A stretch of 64,000 bases of DNA, taken from contig NZ_JARESE010000020.1 in NCBI RefSeq assembly GCF_029076845.1, positions 184,139 through 248,138 on the forward strand. Direction: 5' to 3'. Of the stretch, positions 30,990-41,530 are shown one piece after another; the first letter of the stretch is position 1; each line of letters starts with the position of its first letter. The stretch is from Novosphingobium album (ex Liu et al. 2023) (lineage in GTDB: Bacteria; Pseudomonadota; Alphaproteobacteria; Sphingomonadales; Sphingomonadaceae). Below the pieces are notes generated by a model, which searched no databases, was not told where the DNA came from, and worked only from the letters and a program-made list of their open reading frames with translations. Both the position numbers and the translations under genes were made by a program.

Positions 30990-31394
30990 TCATGGCCGGG
31001 CCATGCCGCGCGCCAGGTTTTCCAGCACTTCGCCCATGGCCCGGGCCATGTCGGCCGGCTCGGGCGCGACATCGGCGATGGCGCGCTTCATCGCCTCGGC
31101 CCATTGCCCGGCCACGTCCGGGCCGATCGTGAACGGCTTGTGGATCGACATCATGCAGCGGCCGGGATTGGCCGCGAACCAGTCACGCGGGCCGCCCGAC
31201 CAGCCGGCGAGGAACAGCGGCAGCGACTGGCGCATGGGCGCCAGATCGGCCGCGTGCATCGCGCGCAGCTCGGCGTATTCGGGCTCGGATTCCATAAGAT
31301 CGTAGAAGCGGTTGCAGATCGCTTCCATCGTGGCGTGGCCGCCAAGCCGATAGAACGGCGTGTCGGGGATCTGTTCGGCGGCGGGTGTCGGCAC
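30990..31394 (-). CDS. Group II truncated haemoglobin-like protein
   Basis: A 134-residue protein of the truncated globin family (2/2 fold), group II-like. Visible are FYRLGGHATMEAICNRFYDLM at the start of the fold, LPLFLAGWSGGP near 60, the proximal haem His in SIHKPFTIG near 83, and GQWAEAM near 95, whose Trp fits position G8. GTG at 31394 is chosen because the globin fold starts a few residues later. A longer frame reaches into the clpA terminator region. Oxygen or nitric oxide chemistry is the usual role. Confidence 0.8.
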   Translation of the reverse strand: MPTPAAEQIPDTPFYRLGGHATMEAICNRFYDLMESEPEYAELRAMHAADLAPMRQSLPLFLAGWSGGPRDWFAANPGRCMMSIHKPFTIGPDVAGQWAEAMKRAIADVAPEPADMARAMGEVLENLARGMARP

Positions 31395-31504
31395 GTCTCG
31401 CTCTCTCGGGGGTTCTGGAAGGGATATCGCTAGGCGGCCGGTAAAGCTACCGCCTTGATCGGCATCAAGTTTCAAATCCCCGAGCACGCTGGCGATCCAC
31501 GCGA

Positions 31505-31538
31505 AACGGGGCGGAACCGCTGGCGATACCACCCCGTT
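31505..31538 (-). terminator. Likely terminator of clpA
   Basis: AACGGGG (31505-31511) pairs with CCCCGTT (31532-31538) in the gap after the clpA stop. The plus strand has TTTT after it and the minus strand reads GTTTCG after it, so it could act in either direction. Confidence 0.45.
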
Positions 31539-31563
31539 TTTTCAGGTCTTCGGCTCGCGGCGC

Positions 31564-33933
<2,370 letters not shown>

Positions 33934-33958
33934 CTAAAGCTCTTTCATGCCGGAGGGG

Positions 33959-33981
33959 GACTCTCCATTGCGCGGAGAGTC
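33959..33981 (-). promoter_or_regulatory. Hairpin in the clpA leader
   Basis: GACTCTCC (33959-33966) pairs with GGAGAGTC (33974-33981) across a 7-base loop, 26-48 bases before the clpA start on the minus strand. No T-tract follows, so it may influence mRNA stability or translation rather than terminate. Confidence 0.4.
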
Positions 33982-34049
33982 TGAACTAAGGGGGGCTAAC
34001 GCTTCCCATATAGGAAGCTCAGGGAAAGCTGCGAGGAGGCGCCCGGAAA

Positions 34050-34268
34050 TCATCCCCGCCTGGGTCCGAACAGCGCTTCGGCCGCCCGCATGTGGGCCGA
34101 AGCCTGGCCGCGATGCGCTTTCACGCGCGCGATCTCGGTTTCGAGAAGAACGACGCGTGCGTCGAGTTCGTCCAGCGAATAGCTCTCAAGGCTCTCGCCG
34201 GCGAGGAGACTGGCGGCTCCAAGGTCTTGCCCCGGCAACCGCCGCCGCGGTCGGTCGTCGTCGTCCAT
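34050..34268 (-). CDS. DUF1192-family small protein
   Basis: A 72-residue protein of the alphaproteobacterial DUF1192 family, function unknown. The core SLDELDARVVLLETEIARVKAH (about 30-51) is a heptad-like amphipathic helix, so it may form a coiled coil. It starts with an acidic MDDDD stretch. It is divergent from the quinone oxidoreductase gene (90 bp) and lies 116 bp before clpA. Confidence 0.8.
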   Translation of the reverse strand: MDDDDRPRRRLPGQDLGAASLLAGESLESYSLDELDARVVLLETEIARVKAHRGQASAHMRAAEALFGPRRG

Positions 34269-34358
34269 TGCAATGCAACATCGGACTGCGACCGCCCGCT
34301 GTCAACGGGTCACAAAACATGTTCCCCAAAGGCGTACCCTTGTGGCAACAGAACAGTC

Positions 34359-35360
34359 ATGCCCGTTGCCCTTCCGTCCAAGATGATCGCCGTGGGTTTC
34401 GATTCGCCCGGCGGACCCGAAGTCCTCGCCCCGCGCGAGATCGCGGTGCCCGCCCCGGGGCCCGGCGAAGTGCTGGTCAAGGTGGCTTTCGCCGGGGTCA
34501 ACCGGCCCGACGTGGTGCAGCGGCAAGGCCATTATCCGCCGCCGCCCGGCGCCTCGCCGATACCGGGGCTGGAAATCGCGGGAGAAGCGGTCGCGCTGGG
34601 CGACGGGGTGGATGCCTCGCTGCTGGGCCAGACGGTCTGCGCGCTGGTGACGGGCGGTGGCTATGCCGAATATTGCCTGGCCCACGCCGCGCATTGCCTG
34701 CCCGTTCCCGAGTCGCTGCCGCTGGACCAGGCGGCGGCCCTGCCCGAAACGCTGCTGACGGTGTGGCACAACGTGTTCGAACGCGGCTGGGCGACGGCGG
34801 GCGAGACGATCCTGGTGCATGGCGGCACCAGCGGCATCGGCACGATGGCGACGATGCTGGGCAAGCTGTTCGGCCTTGACGTCATCGTCACCTGCGGCGG
34901 GCCGGAAAAATGCGCGCGGGCGCTGGAAATCGGCGCGGCGCACGCGATCGACTACAGGGCGAGCGACTTCGTGGCCGAAGTGCAGCGAATCACCCGGGGC
35001 AGGGGCGTCCAGCTCGTGCTCGACATGGTCGCGGGCGATTACGTGCCGCGCAATCTCAAGTGCCTGGCCGAAGATGGCCGCCATGTGACGATTGCGGTGC
35101 AGGGCGGCGCGCGGGCGGAGCTCAACATGGCGGTGATCATGGCCCGGCGCTATACGCTCACCGGCTCGACGCTGCGGCCGCGTCCGGCCGAATTCAAGGC
35201 CCTGCTGGTGCAGGAAGTGGCCACCAACGCGTGGCCGCTGGTGATCTCCGGCGAATTGCGGCCGATCATGGACAAGCGCTTTGCCCTTGCCGAAGCTGCC
35301 GCCGCGCACGCGCGGATGGAAGCGGGCGAGCATATCGGGAAGATCGTGCTGGAGGTTTGA
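34359..35360 (+). CDS. NAD(P)H:quinone oxidoreductase (zeta-crystallin/PIG3 type)
   Basis: Zinc-free medium-chain dehydrogenase/reductase, 333 residues, likely reducing quinones or enones with NADPH. Family features are GVNRPDVVQRQGHYPPPPG (near 45-63), the coenzyme site VHGGTSGIGTMA (near 152), and the YAEYCLAHAA segment near 102. The zinc ligands of alcohol dehydrogenases are absent. The ATG at 34359 is chosen because the homologous fold begins there. It is followed after 3 bp by the GST-fusion gene, so they are probably co-transcribed. Confidence 0.9.
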   Translation: MPVALPSKMIAVGFDSPGGPEVLAPREIAVPAPGPGEVLVKVAFAGVNRPDVVQRQGHYPPPPGASPIPGLEIAGEAVALGDGVDASLLGQTVCALVTGGGYAEYCLAHAAHCLPVPESLPLDQAAALPETLLTVWHNVFERGWATAGETILVHGGTSGIGTMATMLGKLFGLDVIVTCGGPEKCARALEIGAAHAIDYRASDFVAEVQRITRGRGVQLVLDMVAGDYVPRNLKCLAEDGRHVTIAVQGGARAELNMAVIMARRYTLTGSTLRPRPAEFKALLVQEVATNAWPLVISGELRPIMDKRFALAEAAAAHARMEAGEHIGKIVLEV

Positions 35361-35363
35361 GCC

Positions 35364-36299
35364 ATGTCCTACCCCGTCCTTCGCATCACGCGCGACTATG
35401 CGCATGTCGAGGTGCGCAAGGGGCGCGGCGCCCGGCGCTGGCAGGACATGGTGGAAATCTTCAGCGGCCCGGCCGATCGCAACCAGGAATGGAAAGGCGC
35501 CGAGGGCGAGAAGCTCAGCGCGCGCCACTGCATGTGGCCCAGCGATCCGCAATCGACCCTGTCGCTGCCCTATACCGTTTCGGGGACCGAGGGGCTGGGC
35601 ACCGGCAAGCCCGAGGTGCTGAAGTTCCCCTCGGGCGTGTTCTCCGCGCTGGCGCTGTTCTCGAAGAGCCACCCGGAGGCCGAGCACCAGCGCCTGGTCC
35701 TGCATGAAGATCCGCGCAGCGGCAATTGCTACAAGATCCGGCTGACCGCCGCGCTGCTGGACCTGCCGATCGAGCGCGTGCAGTACGACATCATGCTCGG
35801 CGATACGCGCAAGCCCGAGTTCCTGCGCACCGTCAACGCCAACGGGCGCATCCCGGTGCTGCAGGTGGGCGACAGGTTCCTGCCCGAAAGCAATGCCGCC
35901 TGCTGGTATCTGGCCGAAGGCAGCCCGCTGATCCCCACGGACCGCTTCTCGCGCGCCGACATGCTGCGCTGGATGTTCTTCGAACAGTACAATCACGAAC
36001 CCAACATCGCCACGCTGCGCTTCTGGCTGCTGTTCGTGGGCGAGGCAAATCTGGGCGAGCACCAGCGTGGCCAGATCATGGCCAAGCGTGCCGGCGGCGA
36101 GGCGGCGCTGGGCCTGATGGAAGAGCATCTGGCCGGGCGCGAATGGTTCGTGGGCGAGGCGGTCTCGCTGGCCGACATCGCGCTGTATGCCTATACCCAT
36201 GTCTGCGAGGCGGGCGGGTTCCGGCTGCGCGATTATCCCGGGGTCTGCGCCTGGCTGCGCCGCGTCGAGGGCTTGCCGCACTACGTCGCGATGGATTGA
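35364..36299 (+). CDS. Glutathione S-transferase-like protein with unusual N-terminal domain
   Basis: A 311-residue protein. From about residue 110 on it is a cytosolic GST: LVLHEDPRSGNCYKIRLTA (thioredoxin-fold start), NANGRIPVLQVGDRFLPES near 157, and WFVGEAVSLADIALYAYTH near 260. The first 109 residues form a separate unrecognised domain (RITRDYAHVEVRKGRGARRW...). No internal start or frameshift separates the two parts, so this looks like a true fusion. The ATG at 35364 is 3 bp after the quinone oxidoreductase stop. Confidence 0.75.
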   Translation: MSYPVLRITRDYAHVEVRKGRGARRWQDMVEIFSGPADRNQEWKGAEGEKLSARHCMWPSDPQSTLSLPYTVSGTEGLGTGKPEVLKFPSGVFSALALFSKSHPEAEHQRLVLHEDPRSGNCYKIRLTAALLDLPIERVQYDIMLGDTRKPEFLRTVNANGRIPVLQVGDRFLPESNAACWYLAEGSPLIPTDRFSRADMLRWMFFEQYNHEPNIATLRFWLLFVGEANLGEHQRGQIMAKRAGGEAALGLMEEHLAGREWFVGEAVSLADIALYAYTHVCEAGGFRLRDYPGVCAWLRRVEGLPHYVAMD

Positions 36300-36342
36300 T
36301 TGAGGGCGTGGATTGAGGGCGCGGCCCGCGCTCTGGTGAGGT

Positions 36343-37041
36343 TCAGTTGGCCGCGCCCCAGTCGCTTTGCGATCCGCTCGATTCGCTGTCGCCGTCATAG
36401 GCGGCGGACCGTTCTTCCCGATATGTCGGATCGGGCGCGTTCACCTCCCCGGGCTGCAGTTCCCAGTGCTCGGCTTCGGGTTCCGCCGCCGCTTCGTCGG
36501 CGTCGGCGAAGCGGGCGAAATCGAAGCGGCCGAGCGCGGCCTGCCGGGTGACGCTGTCAAACTTGCCGGGCGAAAGCACCAGGGTGAAGGCGCCCATCGC
36601 GGTATCGAGCTCGGCGATCTGGCTCGTCGCGGGCTTGCCGGCGGCGCGCTGGTCGGCCCATTGGCGCAGCAGCTTCTTGAGCACCAGCTCGGTCTTCCAC
36701 TCGCTGACATACTTGTCCACGCCATTGAGCCTGAAGTCGACGCTGGGCATGTCGACCGTGACGTGCAGGCGCGATTGCGCCGGGTTCAGCCTTTCGATGC
36801 GGAAATCGATCACGGCATCGCCTTTGCCTTCCAGCGAGTGCATCACATAGCGCACCTGGCCGTCGGCCGGCCGGGTCCGGTCGATCGCGGGCAAGTGGGC
36901 CAGCGCCAGGATTTCTCCGCCGTTCAGGCGGGACAAGTCGGCATAGGCCCGGTCCGCCGGCAGGTTCACGTCCAGCGCGAAGTCCTCGCCCCCGCCGCAG
37001 GCGCCCAGCAAGAGAGCGCCGGACAAAATCAGTTTGCGCAC
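36343..37041 (-). CDS. Putative lipoprotein of unknown function
   Basis: A 232-residue predicted lipoprotein. Its signal sequence ends in the lipobox LGAC (about residues 12-15), followed by a Gly-rich linker and a soluble domain. The C-terminal 40 residues are rich in Glu, Ser and Asp. The GTG at 37041 is chosen because it begins the signal sequence and has a GGGGGGAAT ribosome-like stretch upstream; there is no suitable ATG. It is divergent from the TrcR-like gene. I recognise no family. Confidence 0.65.
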   Translation of the reverse strand: MRKLILSGALLLGACGGGEDFALDVNLPADRAYADLSRLNGGEILALAHLPAIDRTRPADGQVRYVMHSLEGKGDAVIDFRIERLNPAQSRLHVTVDMPSVDFRLNGVDKYVSEWKTELVLKKLLRQWADQRAAGKPATSQIAELDTAMGAFTLVLSPGKFDSVTRQAALGRFDFARFADADEAAAEPEAEHWELQPGEVNAPDPTYREERSAAYDGDSESSGSQSDWGAAN

Positions 37042-37207
37042 GCGGATATTCCCCCCGGTTTCCCGTATCGCCGGGCATAGCGGGATGGCGGTTAAATACA
37101 GGTTATTCCCTCGGTGCTTGCCGAATGCGCCACAATCACCTAAATCAGCTTCCGTACGGCCGCTCCGCGAAGGGGCGGCCCTTATTGTTTCCGCCGGAGA
37201 TAGAGAC

Positions 37208-37909
37208 ATGAGCCAGCCCACTCCGCTGATGCCGCACGCGACCGCTTCCTGGCTGGTCGACAGCACTGCCCTGACTTTCGAACAGATCGCCGAGTTCTGT
37301 GGCCTGCACATCCTGGAAGTGCAGGCGATGGCCGATGACCTTGCTTCCAGCAAGTATACCGGGCGTGACCCGGTGCGCGCCGGCGAGCTGACGATGGAAG
37401 AGATCGAGAAGGGCCAGGCCAATCCGGCCTATTCGCTGAAGATGCACAAGGCGCCCGTCACCGTCAGCCGCACCAAGGGCCCGCGCTACACCCCGGTGTC
37501 GAAGCGGCAGGACAAGCCCGACGGCATCGCCTGGATCCTGCGCCACCATCCCGAAGTGTCCGACGCGCAAGTCGGCAAGCTGATCGGCACGACGCGCAAC
37601 ACCATTGCCGCGATCCGCGATCGCACGCACTGGAACATCCAGAACATCCAGCCCAAGGACCCGGTCACGCTGGGCCTGTGCTCGCAGCGCGAGCTGGACG
37701 CGATCGTCGCCCGGGCGGCCAAGAAGGCCGGCATCGTCGATGGCGTGCCCGATGACGAGCGGCTGGGCGACGATCGCGAGGCGCTGATCGAGGAACTGCG
37801 CGCCGAGCGTGACGCCGCCGTCCGCGCGGCCAGCGAAGCCGCGCAGGAGGCCGAGGCCGCCGCCTGGCTCGAAGCCAAGCGCGCCGCCGAGGCGCAGGGC
37901 GAAGCCTGA
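37208..37909 (+). CDS. DUF1013/TrcR-family cell-cycle transcriptional regulator
   Basis: A 233-residue protein of the DUF1013 family, annotated in many alphaproteobacteria as cell-cycle regulator TrcR. The conserved core is ATASWLVDSTALTFEQIAEF (about 11-30), HHPEVSDAQVGKLIGTTRNT near 118-137 with a helix-turn-helix look, and IRDRTHWNIQNI near 140. The C-terminus is a long Glu/Ala-rich helix. The ATG at 37208 has a good family N-terminus. Target genes are not visible. Confidence 0.85.
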   Translation: MSQPTPLMPHATASWLVDSTALTFEQIAEFCGLHILEVQAMADDLASSKYTGRDPVRAGELTMEEIEKGQANPAYSLKMHKAPVTVSRTKGPRYTPVSKRQDKPDGIAWILRHHPEVSDAQVGKLIGTTRNTIAAIRDRTHWNIQNIQPKDPVTLGLCSQRELDAIVARAAKKAGIVDGVPDDERLGDDREALIEELRAERDAAVRAASEAAQEAEAAAWLEAKRAAEAQGEA

Positions 37910-37984
37910 TCTCCGCCGCCTGATCCATCCTCTCCGACCCTGCGATGGCAGGTTGCCCTTGCGCGTCCAAAGGCGCACATTGGC

Positions 37985-39709
37985 ATGATGGAAGAGAGGA
38001 TGGGCCGGAAGGCCTGGCGGGAGCGCTACGCGCATCCCTGTGTCTGGGATCAGGAATTCCCGCCGCTGGCGGTGACGGAGATGTTCGCCGCCAGCGTCAG
38101 CGCGTATGGCGACAGTCCGCTCGTCGATTTCCTTGGCCGGCGCTACACCTATCGGGCGATCGCGCGCGAGGCGCGGGCCTTCGCCGCCGGGCTGCAGGCG
38201 CTGGGCGTGGCCAAGGGCGATCGCGTCGGCCTGTTCCTGCCCAATGTGCCGGTCTACCTGTCCGCCTATTTCGGCGCGATGATCGCGGGCGCCACGGTGG
38301 TGAACTTCTCGCCGCTCTACACGCGCGATGAACTGGCCGCGCAAGTCGCCGATTCGGGCACGCGGCTGATGGTCACGCTCGATGTGCCGGCGTTGCTGCC
38401 CACGGCGACCGACGTGCTCGCGGCAACCGCGCTCGAATGGCTGGTGGTCGGGCGGCTCGCCCGGATGCTGCCGCGCTGGCAAGGGCTTGCGCTCAGAACG
38501 CTGCGCCGGCGCGATCAGGCCCCCGTGCCCGATGCGGCGAACGTGTTCGAATGGCCGGAACTGCTGGCGGACACCGCGCCCGCCCCGGTCGCCATCGATC
38601 CCGAGCATGACCTGGCCCTGCTGCAATATACCGGCGGGACGACCGGCACGCCCAAGGGCGCGATGCTTTCGCACCAGAACCTCACCGCCAATGCCCGGCA
38701 GATCGAGGCGGTCGATCCCAATGCCCACCAGCGCGACATGATCGTGGGCGTGCTGCCGTTCTTCCACGTCTTCGCCAATGCCACCCTGCTCAATCGCACG
38801 GTGTGCAACGGCGGCTGCATCGCCATGCTGCCGCGCTTCCACGCCGCCCAGGCGCTCGCCACGATCGAGCGCGTGCGCGCCACGACGATGCCCGGCGTGC
38901 CGACGATGTATCAGGCGCTGCTGGACCGGCCCGAACTGTCACGGACCGATTTCTCCTCGCTGCGCACGTGCATATCGGGCGGCGCGCCCTTGCCGCTGCC
39001 GGTCAAGCAGCGGTTCGAGGCGGCGACCGGCGCGCGGCTGGTCGAAGGTTATGGCATGACCGAGACGTCGGGCGTCGTCTCGACCAATCCGTTCGACGGG
39101 CAGGAGCGGCCCGGCACGATCGGCCACCCCTTGCCCGGCACCGACTTGCGCCTGATCGACAAGGAAGACGATACCCGCGATGCCGCGCCGGGCGAACCGG
39201 GTGAACTGGCGATCATCGGGCCGCAAGTCATGCTGGGGTACTGGAACCGGCCCGATGCCGCCGCGCGCGCTTTCGTGGAGCGGACCGACGCGGCCGGCCG
39301 GGTCAGTCGCTGGCTGCGCACCGGCGACATCGCCACGATCGACGATGACGGCTATGTCCGCATCGTCGATCGCACCAAGGACATGATCGCGGTGGGCGGC
39401 TTCAAGGTCTTTCCCAGCCAGGTCGAATCGGTGCTCATCCAGCATCCCTCGGTGCGCGAGGCGGTGGTGATCGGCGTGCCCGATGCCTATCACGGCGAAA
39501 TGCCGCGCGCTTTCGTGACGATCGATCCCGCCCGGCCAGTCACCTCCGGGGACTTGCGCGATTGGCTCAACGCGCGGCTGGGAAAGCATGAGCGGGTGGA
39601 CAAGGTGGACGTGCGCGCCACGCTGCCCCGCACGATGGTGGGCAAGCTCGATCGCAAGGCGCTGCGCGCGGAACTGGCGGCGGAAGAGGCGGGGACCGGC
39701 CCGGCCTGA
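37985..39709 (+). CDS. Long-chain acyl-CoA ligase (FadD-like)
   Basis: AMP-forming ligase, 574 residues, adding CoA to fatty acids. Motifs: LLQYTGGTTGTPKGAMLSHQ near 213 (P-loop), YGMTETSG near 357, and the hinge KDMIAVGGFKVFPSQVE near 465 before the C-terminal lid. The sequence PTMVGKLDRKALR near the end holds the catalytic lysine. Starts at ATG 37985 or 37988. Chain-length preference is not visible. Confidence 0.9.
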   Translation: MMEERMGRKAWRERYAHPCVWDQEFPPLAVTEMFAASVSAYGDSPLVDFLGRRYTYRAIAREARAFAAGLQALGVAKGDRVGLFLPNVPVYLSAYFGAMIAGATVVNFSPLYTRDELAAQVADSGTRLMVTLDVPALLPTATDVLAATALEWLVVGRLARMLPRWQGLALRTLRRRDQAPVPDAANVFEWPELLADTAPAPVAIDPEHDLALLQYTGGTTGTPKGAMLSHQNLTANARQIEAVDPNAHQRDMIVGVLPFFHVFANATLLNRTVCNGGCIAMLPRFHAAQALATIERVRATTMPGVPTMYQALLDRPELSRTDFSSLRTCISGGAPLPLPVKQRFEAATGARLVEGYGMTETSGVVSTNPFDGQERPGTIGHPLPGTDLRLIDKEDDTRDAAPGEPGELAIIGPQVMLGYWNRPDAAARAFVERTDAAGRVSRWLRTGDIATIDDDGYVRIVDRTKDMIAVGGFKVFPSQVESVLIQHPSVREAVVIGVPDAYHGEMPRAFVTIDPARPVTSGDLRDWLNARLGKHERVDKVDVRATLPRTMVGKLDRKALRAELAAEEAGTGPA

Positions 39710-39712
39710 GGG

Positions 39713-40162
39713 TCAGGCGGCCGATTCGCCGCCCGAAGCGAGGATCAGGTGCGCCTCGTTGCCATCGGCCGGATCGGCCAGCGCCGGGCGCGCGCCATGC
39801 GGCGTCAGGCGCCCTTCCAGCTTCGCGCCCTGCTCGATGGTCAGCGCGTCATAGCTGATGTCGCCGCGAATCCGCGCGGTTTTGAGCACGACCAGTTCGC
39901 GGGCCGCGATGGAGCCTTCGACCTGCCCGGAAATCCGCGCGCTTTCGGCGGTGATCGCGCCGAAGATCTCGCTCGTCTCGCCCTGGACCAGCGAGCTGCA
40001 GGAAATATCGCCTTCGATGCGGCCATCGACATGCAGATCGGCCGAGGCGCTGATGTCGCCGCGAATCACCGTGTCGCCGCCCAGCACCGAGAATGTCGAA
40101 CTGCTGGACGGCCGCTGGCCGCCAGGCGCCTTAGCCATCGTTGTCGGCTTCTTGCTGAACAT
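39713..40162 (-). CDS. Bactofilin
   Basis: Polymer-forming cytoskeletal protein, 149 residues. The core from about 20 to 125 is a right-handed beta-helix built from short repeats (DLHVDGRIEGDI, RISGQVEGSIAA, ARIRGDISYD), preceded by a Ser-rich leader and closed by a flexible tail. The gene starts 32 bases inside the upstream M23 peptidase gene (ATG at 40162), so both are expressed together. Bactofilins are known to position cell-wall enzymes, and this pairing with an M23 peptidase is recurrent. Confidence 0.93.
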   Translation of the reverse strand: MFSKKPTTMAKAPGGQRPSSSSTFSVLGGDTVIRGDISASADLHVDGRIEGDISCSSLVQGETSEIFGAITAESARISGQVEGSIAARELVVLKTARIRGDISYDALTIEQGAKLEGRLTPHGARPALADPADGNEAHLILASGGESAA

Positions 40163-41276
40163 TGCGCGCTGCCTCGAGGAAGGGCCGTGGGTTTACCGGC
40201 GTGTCGTTGATGCGGACTTCGAAATGCAGGTGCGGCCCGGTCGAACGGCCGGTGCTGCCCATTGCCGCGATCGCCGTGCCGGCCGCGATCTTCGCGCCGA
40301 CATGCGTGCCGAAGCGCGACAAGTGGGCATAGCGCGTCATCAGGCCGTTGCCATGGTCGATCTCGATGCAGTTGCCATAGCCCTGCCGGGTGCCGACGAA
40401 GCTGACCACGCCCTTGGCGGCGGCATAGATCGGCGATCCCATCGGGCCGGGAAAGTCCAGCCCGGCGTGGAACGCGGCGGCGCCGGTGAACGGGTCGGCG
40501 CGGTAGCCATAGCTGGACGAGACATAGGCGACGTGGGCCGGCTGGACTTGCGGAATGCCCGCCAGGCTGCGTTCCAGCGCATCCATCCGCGCCAGGCTGA
40601 CGCCCAGGCGCTGGAAGCGCGGATCGAGCGAGCCGTCACGCCCGGTGGCCAGGCGCAGCAGCGGACCACCCTCGGCGGCATTGGCCGAGGCCAGCAGCAT
40701 GTTGGGATTGAGCCCGAGCCGGCGAATCGCCTCCGACGTCTTCGCGGCGCGGCGATCGGCAAAGCGGGTCAGCCGTTCGACGAAGGCGAGCTGGTCGGCC
40801 TCGATCCGGGCCAGCCCGACCGCTTCGGGCAGGACCGCGCTGACTTTCCTGACAGTGCGGGCTGCCTCGGTCGAGCTGTCGGAAACGGTTTCGCCCTGGC
40901 GCGCGTCCTCGGGCAAGTCGCCGATATGCGCCTCGACCATCTTCTCGATGAAATTCTGGCGGCGGGCGAGATCGGCGGCGACCGAATCGAGCCCGTCGCG
41001 ATATTCCGAAACCCGGCTTTCCGCCGAAGCGACTTTCGCCTCGCGATCCACCAGCGCCATGCGTTCGCGCGTGGCGCTGTATTGCAGCACGGTGAGCGCG
41101 GCCATCGTCACCAGCCAAGCCAGCAGCAGGGCGGCCAGCAGCGAGACCGCGACGATCTGAAAGCGAGAGGATATCCTGATAAAACGGACCTGCCCCTGCG
41201 ACCGCATGAAGAATTCGCGGTCAGGGAATGTGGTCCGCAGGCGCGCCCCGAACGCGCCGACGGATTTGCCAGTCAA
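40131..41276 (-). CDS. M23-family peptidase coupled to bactofilin
   Basis: Predicted membrane-anchored peptidoglycan endopeptidase, 381 residues. A hydrophobic segment at about 40-65 is followed by a coiled-coil stretch (about 75-115) and a helical region. The C-terminal M23 domain shows intact zinc ligands: AAFHAGLDFPG near 267 and TGPHLHFEVRI near 346. The two overlap by 32 bases. Its partnership with the downstream bactofilin suggests localised wall remodelling, perhaps for cell shape. An alternative start is the Met at residue 24 (MRSQGQ). Confidence 0.88.
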   Translation of the reverse strand: MTGKSVGAFGARLRTTFPDREFFMRSQGQVRFIRISSRFQIVAVSLLAALLLAWLVTMAALTVLQYSATRERMALVDREAKVASAESRVSEYRDGLDSVAADLARRQNFIEKMVEAHIGDLPEDARQGETVSDSSTEAARTVRKVSAVLPEAVGLARIEADQLAFVERLTRFADRRAAKTSEAIRRLGLNPNMLLASANAAEGGPLLRLATGRDGSLDPRFQRLGVSLARMDALERSLAGIPQVQPAHVAYVSSSYGYRADPFTGAAAFHAGLDFPGPMGSPIYAAAKGVVSFVGTRQGYGNCIEIDHGNGLMTRYAHLSRFGTHVGAKIAAGTAIAAMGSTGRSTGPHLHFEVRINDTPVNPRPFLEAARNVQQEADNDG

Positions 41277-41408
41277 GTCGACCCCGCTGTGCCGTTGTTT
41301 CTCAATCCGGCGTGGCGGCTAGCAGGCAGTTGCATGAAACGCGAATCAGCCCGGCGTGACTCCATGCGGAATCGAGGCGAGTCGAGTGCCCGGCGGGACG
41401 AGCCGTGC

Positions 41409-41432
41409 ATGGGGGTCGGGAACCCCCATTTT
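41409..41432 (+). terminator. Terminator-like hairpin in the proA upstream region
   Basis: ATGGGGGT (41409-41416) pairs perfectly with ACCCCCAT (41422-41429), with the 5-base loop CGGGA, and TTTT at 41429-41432 follows on the plus strand. No plus-strand gene ends before it; the M23 gene starts at 41276 on the other strand. It could end a small RNA or attenuate proA. Confidence 0.65.
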
Positions 41433-41530
41433 CGTAACGCTGCGTTAACTCATGTGAGTCGCCTTGGGCCGTGCCGTCCGGCGCGCGGATGGCGGTGACA
41501 CGGGCCGCCGCGAGTGCTAGGCGCCAGGGC

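Noticed and set aside
34092..34358. 89-codon N-terminal extension of the quinone oxidoreductase
   Set aside because: It overlaps the divergent DUF1192 gene and shows no conserved residues; homology begins at the ATG at 34359.
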